Assembly: GCA_011009095.1 (NCBI GenBank)
Contig: VTPC01005359.1
Location: 76,757-140,756, forward strand
DNA: 64,000 bases
Origin: Ignelater luminosus
Taxonomy: Eukaryota > Arthropoda > Insecta > Coleoptera > Elateridae
Direction: 5' to 3'
Shown here: piece after piece, positions 12,501 to 27,500 of the stretch
How positions within the stretch are numbered: the stretch's first letter is position 1
Layout of the letters: every line of letters starts with the position of its first letter
The notes under the pieces: generated by a model
The model's input: the letters and a program-made list of their open reading frames with translations, nothing else
Told to the model about the DNA's origin: nothing
Databases searched by the model: none
Translations under genes and position numbers: made by a program

Positions 12501-15500
12501 CAGTACTTATATTAAGCCTGATAATGCTGAGGGGTTTTATAATTCCTTTTAGATGAAGAGAAATTGTTGGTATGTGACCACACTTATGTAACGCAATAAC
12601 CACGACACAGTCATTTTTTTTTACGTCATTCCATTATTATTATTTACAATTTTTGTATAAGAATTCTGATACTTTTACATTCAACAATGATAGGCTTACA
12701 TAAATACACCTTCCATTTGTTTTCTTCATTTACTTAGATTGTAAAAATAAATAATAAAAGTTTTGGGACAGAACTTATGGTCAGAATAGGTGTATTCTGA
12801 TTATAAATTTAGCTATTAAACCTTACTATCAAAACCCTTTTCCAAAGTATATACAGTGAGATTTTTTTATTTCTGAACATGCAAATCCCTATACTCAATT
12901 TTAAAAAAAACCATGTCAATGCATTACACAGTATGAAAGCAACCTTTAACAGAAAACAAATGAGTTTCAATCAAGAAATGTCAAGATTTGATTTTAAAAA
13001 ATTTCAATTCATATAAGAAAAGTTACAATAATTGCTCAAAGTGTCCTTCATCATGTTCTAAACAACATGCTAAAGTGCAAGTGCTTGAATGAAACTTTTA
13101 CTTTTCTTAATTGACATTAATAAATGACAAACTCAGTTCTGCTCATTTGTTTTATCAAAGGTTGCTTCCATACTCTGCAATGCATTGACATGTTTTTTTT
13201 TTTAATTGAACATAGGAATTTGCATGTTCAGAGATAAAAAAAAAACTTCACTGTATGTATTTAGAAATATGACACTTGGTAATAAGTTGAGAGCTTATAC
13301 TATTAATATGTGCTTAGAGCAAAACTCAAAATGTTTTTCTGAATCTCTTATAAAACCTATGATTTTAAACTTGCAAGTTTCTATAAGGACAGCAAGAATA
13401 CAGTGTGTCTCAATTTCGATGCTCACTATTGGGATCTCGGAAATTGTAAGAGATACGAAGTCGGTTAAATTAGAAAAGTTTTGGCTATTTTGGAGATCAG
13501 TTTACTTATGCTTTTGTTTTTTCAAAAAAGTTCACGGCTTACTAGATATTTGCTAAAAACGAAATTATTATTTTTTTTTAAGTGAAATATCTCGGGAACG
13601 AGCAAAGATAGAAAAGAACAGCAAAGAGGGTGTTTTAGAGAATTTACTCCGAAACAAAAAAATTATTTTTGCAGTTGTCTTTCGTTTTATTTCGGCGGTG
13701 AAACGTAAATCCAAATTTTTTCTAATGGAATGCCTACTTGATTTCCATATTACTGAACTGCACGCCTTAAATGCTTTTCAGCTACTCTTTTGTTTTACCG
13801 AGTCATGAAGTGAAAATCATTTTTCATCATAGTGTGCCATGACATCTAACACACAAAGTCGTGGAGTTTTATCAAATAAATTCATTTGTTATGCAAAAAT
13901 TGCTAAAACAAAATAAATATGCTTTTATGGGGCATTAGATGCTTGTATGATGCTATCTGTGAATGCTCACTAAATTATCTTAAAAGCGTCTTTTGTTTTG
14001 TTTTAGCAATTGTTACATAACAAATGTAATTTATCTGACAAAAACCAATGATTTTCATATGTTTAAGCCATGGCACACTAAGTGGGAAATATTTTTTATT
14101 TAATAAAAATAAGATAATTTCGTTTTTAACAAATATCTAGTAAGCCGTGAACTTTTTTGAAAAAACAAAAGCATAAGTAAACTGATTCTCAAAATAGCCA
14201 AAACTTTTCTAATTTAACCAACTTCGTGTCTCTTACAATTTCCGAGATCCCAATAGTGAGCATCGAAATTGGGACACACTGTATACTGTGCACATCAGCG
14301 GTGAACATGTTCAAATGTTGATAGCCTATTTGCACAGTGAGAATAGCAATAAAAATGAATTGATAGATGCTGAGTTTACATGAGATTTGTAGAGCTATTT
14401 AGTTCTGTATATTTAAGGTTAGGTTTTTAGCGTATGAAATGTCATTATCTGACTTTCTTGCATGTTAAAAATTTGAAAACTAATATCATTAAATTACATT
14501 ATTCTATTATATTCAAAATCGTTAGAACAAGCAGTCAAGCATGCAGTTCAACCAATCAGCATGTTAATCACATTTCAATGCAGGAAGTATGTTTTTTACT
14601 TTTATTATCAGTTTTCAGTGAATGGATAATAGTGCAAGATTAGAACTTAATGAGATGTATGTGTTTAAAGAGTAAGGAGAAATAAAAAGTTGGACAAATT
14701 TAGTAAACTTTGTTTTGATTAAGGCTTTTGCAAATATGTATTCTTGTTCTGTCAATTGAATAATAGTATATTATTTAACAAGCATGTAATGGTTATTATT
14801 CTAGACAAGGATAAATTTCAATCATCCAGGTGTAAAATAATGCATTACATGCAAGTCACATACGATAGTTTATCCACAACCATTAAAGAAAAACAAATTC
14901 AAAGATGTTGAATAATGGGCTCATTATTCAACAGTTGTGGATGCAAACATGAAATTATGCTTCAAATTAAAAAAAAAAGTGAAGTTAGGTGTTATAAGAT
15001 TTGAATTTTACCGTTATAATTTGCAAAGCAGTTTAAAAGTAGTTTGAAAAAAAAATTGAATAAAAATAGTTTGAAAGGTATCTTGGTGTACTGCTGTAAA
15101 TTCAGAATATTGGGAACTGGAAGGTTTGTTATAATGTTTATATAGTGGATTTTTTTAAGGTAGTTCGAGCATGACAGTATTGGTAAAAAATAATGCAGTT
15201 ACGACTACTATGCATTTCACTCTGAGAATACAGTATAGGAAAGATAGGCTATGTATTTCTTATGGGAGTTTGCACAACACTATTGTCAGTCGTGTGATCA
15301 TATAAATGCATCAAAGTGTTGAACTGTAGCATGAAAGACTTTTGGCAATCCCCTTGCTCATAAATACATTTTCAGCAGAAATTAAAACATCATGTTTTAT
15401 TGTGAAATCTTCGGTCTCTAATATTGGTTCTTCTACTTTCTGAGATAAACTATTTCTTCAAACAAAAAGACTTCCAAAAGTAATTAGGGTTGAAAATAAT

Positions 15501-18500
15501 TATTATTTCAAGCTATAAAATTAATTGCTAGTAGGAGGTATTACCTACCACTTTGTTTTTCTTCCATCAGTCATCTTTTAAGAATGTCAAACTCAAAGTG
15601 AAGGTTGCGTGTTCTGACATCTCTCTCTATGCAGTGCTGTCACATTTCTATACCAGGGCTTCTTCAGAAAATGGCATAATGTAAATTTCCAGACTTGAAA
15701 CTTGAATTTCTTTTTTAAATGCTTCATCATTAATTCGTTTATAATTGCCTAGTTTTTACTAAAACCGTATTAATATTTATTTCATTTTGGTGCATAATAC
15801 AATATAATACTGACTGTGTTAAATTGTCTAACTTTGAAGTCAATTATCTCGGTAACTAATAAGACAATATAGTTGAGATTTTCAAATTACATTTATGAGT
15901 TCTATAATTGGTATAAATTTTAAGAGTTTTGTAGAAAAACTAGTTTAGACTTGAACTACCTTGATAAGACAGGTCATAGGATTTTACATGTTAAAATTTC
16001 TGCCCTCCTGCTAACTTGTTTTTTAAGTTAACAGGAAGTATGAATTTTAACACATAAAAATACTATGGTCTGTCCACTTTGAAAGAAACCAGGTGTGTAC
16101 CAATATGCAATAAAAATAAGGCTTTGAAAATGTACTTTAATAGATTTATTTTGCATCATGACAGTACTCTGTGTTGCATGTTGTTTGCTATTCCCCAATT
16201 TTTGGTTAAAAAAAATTGCTATACATATCGGAGATTTGAATATCTAGTCATATATGCAAGTTTGGAAGTGTTTGTATATTGCTTATTATGTAGTCAGTGT
16301 TACACGGGCGCAACGAATGCAGAGGCAAGCACATGGTGACCAAGGTTTCTCTAGCATGTGTATATTGTACTATTACAGAGGGTGTTTTAGTTTAGACTGA
16401 GAGCATCACCGCAAGGTGTGTGATGTTCGTTGCAGTTCTATAAATTCCTTCCACTCTTGCCCGATACATTTAATGCCGTTATTTTCAAAGTAAAACATCA
16501 AACTTTACTGGAAATAAAATGTGAGGTAAATAAAATACGTATTCAAATATATTATTAAAACCAATATATGTTAAACATGTATAACTTATTCCAAATTTAC
16601 TATTCAGAACAAAAGAAATGTCATGCAGTAACTAAATCTATTTACAATATTTTACATTATCCCATGCCTACTGAAAAAGTTAGATTGAAATGCCTAGTTT
16701 TACGATCAGATATGCATTGGAATTATTTTAATGAGACATTGCTTGTTTTTCTGTTAAAATGATTCTAATGCATGTCTAGAAAAGAAAAATAAAAATCAAT
16801 GACATGTACAGATACAGTGTTCTTTTCTTTGCAAATTTACATTTTTGCTCTAAAATAATAATTATTTTAGAGTAAGGGGAGCAAATAATTATAGATTAAA
16901 CATTTACTATTGAAATCTGCATGGTGCATTGTCCGATTCTACACTCGGTATACAGACACTTCCAAATTTGCACATATGGTTACAGTCCCTAACCTGTACA
17001 TCTGTTTGCCTTACTTATCCTATTAGGCATTTTTAAGCTTCTAGCTATTCTCTAAAGAGTGATGATTAACACAACCAATGTAATAAATTATACAGGGTGT
17101 CTCAAAATAACACCGACAACGCTTAACTACTGATTCTAGGGAACAAATGATGACGATTCATCGAAAAAAAGTTAAGGTAAAAAGTTTCTCGTTTTTGAGT
17201 TATAAGCTCCCAAAGTCAACAAAAATTTTTCTTAATTTTTTTATTGCATTTCACTGAATCCATCAATTGTAATGAAATTTGGTATGTTGGCTTGTGTAGT
17301 TAAGATGATCTTTTTCCTGAAATATTGATGAAATTAATAATTTGGAACACAGAGTTTTACAAGCACACCTCTCTTTGAAGGCCTAGAACTATTTTTAAAT
17401 TTGAGCACTATTATTTAAAAGTTTACTTCTTCTGCAAGAAGATTGACCTCTTGCAATTCTTTCGTAAACTCAACAATTTTCGAGAAAGTTAAGCTTTTTT
17501 GAATGCTTGAAAAAATCGTTACCAATCTTGTCATTTAATTGGAGCATCATTACCTCAGCCATTCCACCTAGCAGGGAAATTTTCATTTAAGTGATTCCTA
17601 ACTGGAAGGTATGTTGTCCAATAAATCCGGTAGTGTAGTTTGCAGAAACTCCAAATAAGATTGACTATTCAATCTTTCTGGTAGCACAACGGAGCCAATT
17701 AAAATATCTCCAATAATTCCCACACAAGCATTAATAGAAAACTGCCACTGAAAAGAACTTCAATGGATTTCGTGAAGATTTTCATAACTCCAAACATGAA
17801 GATTATGAAAATTAATAACACCATTTCTTGTGAAACATGACTCGTCTGTAAACAAATTTGTCTCCAGGAAACCATCATCAATTTTATTCGAAAAGCATAA
17901 TCTTCTTCCTGCAAACCTTGAACGGGCTGGAGGTGATAAGGCGGTAGCTGCTGCTTCTGCAATACTCAATGGATGATGTCTTTATTAATCAAATCGCTTT
18001 GCCAGACTGTGAACACTTTCCTTGGGATTCTCTTCTACGGCATGCAGAATTTGTTCTTTGTCTTCAACATCCAACTGACAAGGTCGACCAGAATTACCAG
18101 CAACCTTCTTAACTGTTCCGAATTCTCTCAATCTCTGATCTACTGCAGCGAATGTGGTATGATGAGGAGTACGCCTATTCAGAAATCTTTCAGCATACAT
18201 TCTTGCTACGGCCTGACAGTATTAAATGCATGTCCACATATTCGTTAAACGAATATTCCATTATTTAAAATCAGAACAACAAACACAAAAACCAAATAAT
18301 AACAACAACATGCCAAAAAAATGAAAAATTAGAAAGAAAACAACATAATAATCGACAAAATGTAACAAAAGTACAAGTGTCAAATTCTCAAATCATACAA
18401 ACAGTAAAACAATAGCAAACAATGAAATGAAATAAAATGAAACAAATTTCCATAGCAATGCGATTTACTTTACCCCTGACGAGATTTGTAACGATTTTTC

Positions 18501-21500
18501 AAGCATTCAAAAAACCTTAATTTTCTCGAAAACGGTTGAGTTTATGAAAGAATTGCAAGAGGTGAATCTTCTTGCAGAATCAGTGAACTTTTAAATTATA
18601 GTGCTCAAATTTTAGAATTTTATTCGTAGAAACAGTTCTAGGCTTTCAAAGAGAGTTGTGCTTGTAAAACTCTGTGTTCTAAATTATTAATTTCATTGAT
18701 ATTTCAGGAAAACGATCATCTTAACTACACAAGCCAACATACAAATTTCATTAAAATCAATGGATTCAGTGAGACGCAATTAAAAAATTAAGAAAAGATT
18801 GTGTTGACTTTGACAGCTTATAACTCAAAACCAAGAAACTTTTTACCTAACTTTTTTTCGATGAATCGTCATCATTTATTTCCCAGAATCAGTGGTTAAA
18901 CGTTGTTAGTGTTATTTTGAGACACGCTGTATTGAACACACTTATGTGTATGTACTGTGAATAGTAGTCTTTTAGATTGTAAAAGTTGAAGTGGTATATA
19001 CAGTGTGTTTCGTTTCTCACCTTCATGTTCGTGGATCTTATTTATTTATTTTCTGATCAATTTCAAGGTTTGGTCGAGTATACTACCTTTGAAGAGGGTT
19101 ACTTATGCAATTTTTGAATACTATTTTTACAATCACCTGTCTACTGCTATCAAAAATAAATACGAACAATTGGGAAAATCATAGTAGGGCTAATTTTATC
19201 AGAGGAAGTATTAAAAAAATTGCTCAGAATCATAAAAATAATCAAAATGCAAATTTTAATCGAAAAATTCTTATTTTAATTTTTTCATAAATGAAGTATG
19301 AAATCCACGTAACATTTCACTAATTATTATAACAAAAATAATTTTCAAAAACCTAAATTTTATTTCTCTCCACAAAATTGCCCTCAATTTTTATGTACTT
19401 TTTGATCCGCTTTCTGTTATTAATAACAACTTTCTGCAGTTCTTTTTGGGTTAGTTCACATATTGTCATAATATTATCATCAAAACTTTTTTATTAAAAT
19501 TTGGATTTTGACTGTTTTTGTGATTCTGAGCAACTTTTTTCAATAAAACTAAGCGTACTATGACTTCAATTTTTTTTATTGATTTTTGATTGCAGTAGGC
19601 TACTTGTTACAGTAAAATTATTTAAAATTTGCAGGAATAACCTTTTTAGAGTGTAGTATATTTGAGCAAAATTTGAAATCAATCGGAAAATAAATAAGGA
19701 TAATACAGAGGTGTGAAGGTAAGAAGTGAGACACACTGTAATATATCTCTAAAACGATTGCTGTCTGTATGGGTGGTAGTTATAAGGTTTGAGACTATAC
19801 CAATTTTTATATTAAGAAAGTATTTTATTTCATATAATCAGTACTAAATTAACATAAAAACAAACCATAAACATTGTATTCATCAGGAAAAAAAATTATT
19901 GAGTTCTGCATAACATTCAAAGGATTGATCTATAATCTTAAAGGGGATCACAACACAAAAATCATAATTTATTTTTTAACATTCTTGCAGCTTATCGAAA
20001 TAGAATTCAAATGGTCTTATGTCCTATTTTGATACCAGTAATAATTACGTAAATATTGCTATTTAAAGATTTGAGTGTGATGTCAATGTGCAGGACGGCT
20101 TTGTTGTGTCTATCTACAGCACTGTATCAGAAACCGATTTATTGCACTCTTAAATCAAGTTCTATGTTGCAACAAATACATGTCAATTCCATTATATTAT
20201 GAGGATTCTTTTAGTATATACAAAGGTGAAATATTCTTATTTTAAATCTTCAATAAATTTTTTTAAATTTAAATCAAGTGTTGAAGTTAAATTTATTCAT
20301 TTATTATTAGAATGATATTCATTTGTATTTTATTTTAAAATTAATACAGTACCTATTAAACCTTATCAGTTTGAACCTCTTCATGAAAATTTTGAAGAAG
20401 CAAGTGATAATGATTCTAATAAATAACGAATTCTAGAAGTGTTGACTGATGAGGAAAGCATGTGTTGTGTTGAAACAAAGTCTGTGGAAAAAGTAAAATT
20501 GGCAGTTTTCGTTGTGTTACCAAGTGCCCACAATTTTTAAAACTAATCTTAGATAAGGACATACTAGGCGTAATCTTATTTTAAAAACAAAAATTTGTTT
20601 TAAGGAACAATTGCTAACTGCAGAAAATGTTTTAAACAAAACTGAGCACTGTGTAGCATACAAACAATTCATGGACATTGCCACATAGCAAATTGTTTTG
20701 GGGAATGATTCCTGTTTGGAAATTTATGGAGAAATATTGTTTTCTCGATTCCTTTTTTTTAAATTAAGTTTAAAATGTGATTTAAAAACCGCTTGTAAAA
20801 ACACCACCAAATGTGCATGTAAAACTCGAGCACCTGTTGCAGCTAGTCTGCACTTTACATCACACATTCCGATTATTGGTCATAACTTCTTTATCATATC
20901 AGATAAATTTCTCAGAAATTACACATGAATATACATACCTAAAAACTTCCATTCAAGACAAACTTGTTTGTGTTGTGATTCCCTTCAATTTAAATCATTA
21001 AAAGATAATCTTGCTTTTTGCCCCTTTCTTTACAGATATCATTGTGTAATACTATCATTTACAGTTTTCACTATTACCCTTTGCAAGTTGTCAAATGTCA
21101 AATTCATTAGTTGTTTTTATTCTTACATTACTGTGAGTTATAATAATAATTTCATTTTGAAGTAATGAAACAATGAGACAAGTGTAGTATATTATGTTTG
21201 AAGTGCAAGCAACATTATCATTTTTGTTGCCTAGAATGTATGTATAAAATAATATTCTAAAGTTATAGTTAAATTACTAATGAAAATTTAAGATTAGATT
21301 AAAAATTAGGAAGAAACGTTTTATGAATTAGGCTTTGCTTTACAGTTTTCTTATCTAATAGCATATTGTATTAATTGTTAGTAATAGAATCATAAACAGT
21401 TCAAGCCATAAGTTTAAGAGAGTTTAATGTTATTATAGGCAAAGTGGAGCTTTAAATAATTCACAAGCTACCGGAAACAGTGATTTATCAGATTCATCAG

Positions 21501-24500
21501 TTAATTCCAATATGCCACAGCAACAAGGTGTCCCCCGTGCTACTGCAACTGTGCATCCCTATAATGTGGATACTAGAATGACTGTGAGTAGATACATATT
21601 TTATTTATTATCATAAAGATATTTAGCATAAATTTTATTTATTGGAATGTACCTAATTAACAACAGGATGAAGCTGAAAGTTTTAATTTCTTATCTAATT
21701 GTAGGTTTGAGTTAATGGATTATTACTTACATTTAATCAATATTATTTTATTATTTTCTGCAAATTCTAACGTTAAGACTGACTCATTCTTATAAATATG
21801 ATAAGGTTTGTTGAATATAACTATACACAAGACACAACAGACGTTGCATTCTTATTGAAATTCTTGTTATCACTGTAGGTGTTAGTTGTTGATAAAATAT
21901 TCTATAAAATAAAATGAGTTTTAAAAGATAACTATTATCATTTAGAGTGCATTTAGAATGTGTAACCGTTCTTCAGATATTTTATTACATAGAATTGAAA
22001 AAAATACAAAAATCACACAATAAATGTGCATACACTTGGCTCCAAAAAAAGAAGCATGCAAGTGGTATGTATTAACAATTATTTCTCATTTAATGAGAGT
22101 TTTTGTTGTCCCTGGTTGCATAGATCAATTTACATGCATAAATTTTAGGTGCACACTATATTTTTGAAGACAAATGTACTACGTGAATAATTATTTTTAT
22201 TAACTGATAAATTCAGTATGTTATTAATAATCATTATGGATTAACGTGGGAGCAGTACAAAAATCAACTTCGTATAACTTGTGTAGCCCTAACATGCATT
22301 AATATTTTTGAACAAAATAGCTTTTATATTCTCAGAGAATGCATTTACTGCTAGATGCTGTTCTTGTGTGAGCAGTTAGTGAAATAAGGAATTTTGCTAA
22401 TAGGTAAACAAATCATGCGTATATTTCTTTGTTTAATGAGTTTAGCATGAGTGTGTACAGAAAATTATTAAGTGATGTTCTCCATACCTTGAGAATATTT
22501 TATAAAAACTAGTGCAGATATTCAATTGAAATGTTGATTGATGTACACATTTTGATATGATGTTAATTTGTAGATTAGTTTATGTTTTAGAAAAAGTTAA
22601 AAATGAGAGTTATGTTAAAAAGAAGCTTCTATAATTAAAATCTTAATCATTTATTTTTATTGATATAGAATTATTTGATGTAAATTCTTAAAAAAAATCA
22701 ACATTTTTAATGTGCAGTTTTATTTCTTTGGTTGGTTCTAAACCAGACTACAGTTCAAGCTGAAGCCCACTAGATGACACCATGAACGTTTCTTATAAGT
22801 AATATTTAATATGACTTTGTATATAAGCAAACTCTGTAGTAAGAAGCTCTGATCCTTCTCAAGGTGAGAATGAATGATGATTGGGTTTCTCTAGATTTTT
22901 TACTAGAAGCCTGCACCCATTATTTGTTACGACTTTTGTGGCAGGCAATACCCTTCTGATTTTCTCATCCTTTGTTTAAATGAAGGATCTATTACTTATA
23001 ATCTAAGGAAAAAAAATGTCTGAAAAGTTCTTTTCTTGTGCATCCTTTATAATTTTCATGCTTGATTGTGGATTTATTAAAAAAATGATTACAAAACTAA
23101 ATTTTTGTTATAAGTCTTTATTCTTTATTATAGCAACCTAACGATTGACAAAAATAGCATTCTTTATCACAATTTTTTCTACCATAATTATCAAAAAATG
23201 GATTATTTTTATTATTATTATTACTAATTATTTATTATAAAAGAATCTTTTTTTTTACAATTGTAAGTATAAATAATATTCTTAATTTTAACAATATATT
23301 AGTTTATAATTACTGTGGATCTCCCTGAAGAAGTATAAATATTATACGAAAGCTTGGGAACTAACTTCGTTTTATTAAATAAAGACCTACAAACCCATTA
23401 ACAACAATTAATATAATGATAGTCTCTAACTAAATATGTTAACATTTACTATATTATGAATTTAATTGGGAACTATAAATTAAAAGAAATTAGATGCATT
23501 AAATTAAACGATTAATTAGTACAGAATAAATTAATATGCATGGGATAGATCTAAATTTTTACATAGTAAAATACAAAAACAATAGTTATTTCGAACAGAA
23601 CTCCTAATGCAAATGTTAGGAAAAAAATCTCTTTCTACAATGGTAGAGAATTTATGGCCGAAGAGTAGTGATTTTTGTTTTAAATGCGCAAAATTGTTTT
23701 TTTGTAGCACATGAAAGTCATTTGAATGCATCAAGAATCACCGATTTTGCCTATGAAATACAAACAACGGTTTTTCTACAACCTTCAAACATTATTGTTA
23801 ATTTCTAGAAGTACATCATAGAAAACAAGTTGAGAATGGCGATGATTGTCATTTTGCCCTTTTAAGAATTTAATGTTGACTTATTAAAAATAAATAAACA
23901 GTTGATAATATTTTGATTATAATAATAATACAACATTTACACTAATGGAAAAAATTAAAGGAATCAAAAAATTCCCAAATTTTTTAGTGATTTTAGAAAT
24001 GCTGTATCTCAGTGAAAAATGCTCGTATTGAGATTTTAAAAAAAACATTTTGAAGCTTCAAGATTCTAGCTTTCAGATCTTTTAGCCAAAAATTTTTAGG
24101 AGCTACGATTATCACGCAATCCTAAGAAATAGCGCGCAATAAGTTTTTTGCAAATTTTCTTTTTTTGTTTTTTGGGTCCACGGACTCAGAAAAATTTTCT
24201 TCAGCTAAACCATTGCATGGACCGGATAGCTTGTTTATTCAGCTTCAATTTCCTTTTTTTTAAACCTTGATACGACCATTTTTCACCAAGAAATCAGACT
24301 TTTAGTGGAAAAAGATCCTTTTGGCTTTAATCATTGATATTTCAGCAACCAATGATCGTACAGAAAATTAAAGGGCAGTTTTGGAAACTGGAATAAATTT
24401 CTTACAAGAGACTGCTGTAATTCTCAGGAAACAAAATTTTTTCCATTCTTGACATGAATTTGAAAAACAAGAAAAAAAGAGTAATTTATGGTTTATTAGA

Positions 24501-27500
24501 AATTCAACGGCTAAATTACAAATATTCATGAAACGACTAATGTTAAGCGTGACTTTTATAGCTCAATATACTCACAAAAACCTTGTGAAGTTGCAATTAG
24601 ATCTAGCAAACCGTTTCTTTGTTTCAAACAATCAAACTTTTGAAAAAAATTAAAGGATCACGTTTATTGCCCCTAAACACTTCATAATCATGATTAAAAT
24701 GGAAAAAAAATTTTTGCGCTTTTTTCACATTTTTACTGCAAACGTTTAAATTTATTTTCAAAGATTTTCCACGTGGTACGTTTTGGGTAACGCTAATGCC
24801 GGCGGTAAAAAGATCGAACTCATGTAAGAAACGATTAGACATTATTTTTTTAAATGTTCCGAAGCTTTTCCAAAAAAAAAATTTCAAAAATTCTTTTTTC
24901 GAAAATTTTTTTTTTTAGATTTAAACGTTGAGATATCGATGATTAAAGACAAAAGGATCCTTTTCCATTAAAAGTCTGATATCTCGGTGAAAAATGATCA
25001 TATTGAGGTTTAAAAAAAAGGAAATTGAAGCTGAATAAACAAGCTAGCCGGTCCATGCAATGGTTTAGTTGAAGAAAATTTTCCGAGTCCGTGGACCCAA
25101 AAAACGAAAAAAGAAACTTTGCAAAATTTTTTTTGCGCGCTATTTTTTAGGATTGTGTGATAACCGTAGCTCCTAAAAGTTTTTGACTAAAAGATCTGAA
25201 AACTAGAATCTTGAAGTTTCAAAATACTTTTTTTAAAATCTCAATATGAGCATTTTTCACCACTGAGTTACAGCATTTCTAAAATCACTAAAACATTTGG
25301 GAAATTTTTTTGTTCCTTTAATGTTTTCCATTGGTGTACAGGTTGATACATAAAAACATCACACAATATTGTTTACATGGCAATTTGATTATCAACTGTC
25401 AATTTAGTTGCTGACGTGCGGATAAACAAAACATACAACATTTGAACATGAAGTTGAGCGTAGAAGTGAAGTGTCAAGTTCTAGGCTTTTTAGAAATGAA
25501 ATGGTCGTATTGGGCTATAATAAATTATTTTAAAAATAAGAAAATTGTTTTAACAATTAACCAAATACGGTAGATTAAAAAATCTAAAGAGAGTGTTGTG
25601 GGAGACACAGATAAATTAGAAACCAGAGGTCGCAAGTGCAAATTGTCAAATCTGCAGAAACGTAATATAATTAAACAAGTTAAAAAAGAGGATCCACCGT
25701 CGCAAAGAACATTGGCATTTAAAATAACGTAAATCAATCAACTCTGTCGTTTTTTAAAAAAATCCCATAAGTAGCTGGTTAAAAAGCGAAATGTCACCAA
25801 ATCTCCAAAATGACTCGACAAAAGAAGTTAAAACGATCTTGGAAGATGTACATGCGTCTAAAACACGGTGAATAGAAAAACGTCATTATATCAGATGAAG
25901 ATTAGTTTTATTTACGTTCTTGTAGGGGAAAACGTGAAGTTCAATATGTTTCAAGAGAAAAAAAAACGATGTGATACTTTGTTTGTTGTTGTTTGTCAGC
26001 AAATGGGCCGACAAAGCCTATTGTCATTGAACCAAAAGCTAAAATCTATTTTTCCTATTATGTGAATAAAGTTCTGAAGCCTTTTCTTCGAGATGCTAAA
26101 AGATTGTATCCATCAAATGACTATATTTTCCACCAGGACTCAGCACCAGCACATCGTGCTAAAGCAAAGCTCCTATTTTTAAGAGAACAAAATTTCAGCT
26201 TTATCGAACCGGAGCAATAGTTACCATCGCACTGCGCACTCTACGATTATTTCTTATGGGATTACTTAAAGTCACAAGTATGAATGAATGAATTAAAAAA
26301 ATACCCCAATCATTAATTAACAAAGCTCTTGCAGCTTGGCCTAAACGTTGCAGGTTAATCTACAAGAATAAAGGAGAACATACTGAAAAATATTTTTAAA
26401 ATATTGTATTCACATTCTGTTTAATAAATTTTCAAATTTGTGTTATTTTTTTATGCACCAACCTGTATTATAGCACTTTAAAAGCACAATGAAAATGCAA
26501 AGTAATATTTGAATAAAATACACAGTCTTATTTACCTGCTTGGATTTTTGTCATGTTGAAAAAAAGGTAAATTTCATGTATCTTTAGCGATGTTTAAATC
26601 TAACTTTCTTTTTTGACGATTGTAGAAAAAATTTATTTTTAAACACAAATTAATTGAAAATAGTGGATTGACACCATAGTATCTAGGAAAATAAGAAAGT
26701 AAAAAAGAAATATTTGTAAACATCATTCAATAATAATAAATTACAATTTTCTATTTACTTACCGCACCGAAAAGTGTGTGTGGTAAGTACCTACTTACCT
26801 CATCATCGCAGAAAAAAAGATGTTTTTTTATAAAAAATTTTAATATTTTTAATTATTCAAACACATATTTTTATAAATGTATTTAGATCTTTCATTTTTA
26901 AATATTGATCACAGCATAATTCTAATCTGTGATCTATTCCCATCATAATTAGTCACATTTGTACATTAGTGTTGACCCATGTATTGTTTAAAATTTTAAC
27001 TACAGCACATGAAAACGTTAGCTTTTGTGGCGTGGTTGTTTAAATATATTACTTTCTTTGGCAGTGATATAAGATACTTCATTAATAAATCTTGTTATAT
27101 GAGTTGTTTAATCTTTATCTTCACACACTAGTCATTAATTACAAAGACTCCAAAGCTTAATTACTAAAAATATAGAATATTATAAATCTTTTACATAATT
27201 TAAAAGAAAACATTGTTAAAAAAGAAAATGGTTTGACATATTACAAATACAAAAATATAAATCTGCATTAAAAATTATAATTTTTTTAAATATTTTTTTT
27301 TATGGTTATTAGCTCTTATGTTTTATAAAGTTTATAAGTTTGTCACACACAACCAATAGATTTTGCATTACACATTAAATTTAGCACATTCACGTAAGAA
27401 TATCTTATCGTTAGATTACACATAAAGATAGGAGTGCTTTAACTTAGTATAACCTAGTCATCGACAAGTTATGCATATTATATTCACATCTGTTGTGCTT

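Noticed and set aside
15158-15963. 13-bp inverted pair AAGGTAGTTCGAG / TTGAACTACCTT as ends of an 800-bp element
   Set aside because: Similarity does not extend past the 13 bp and the interior shows no repeat or coding trace; could be chance.
20340-20930. Cys-rich peptide traces, possible gene
   Set aside because: Several frame changes and no motif set that allows a family name; kept only as a faint trace in the region entry.
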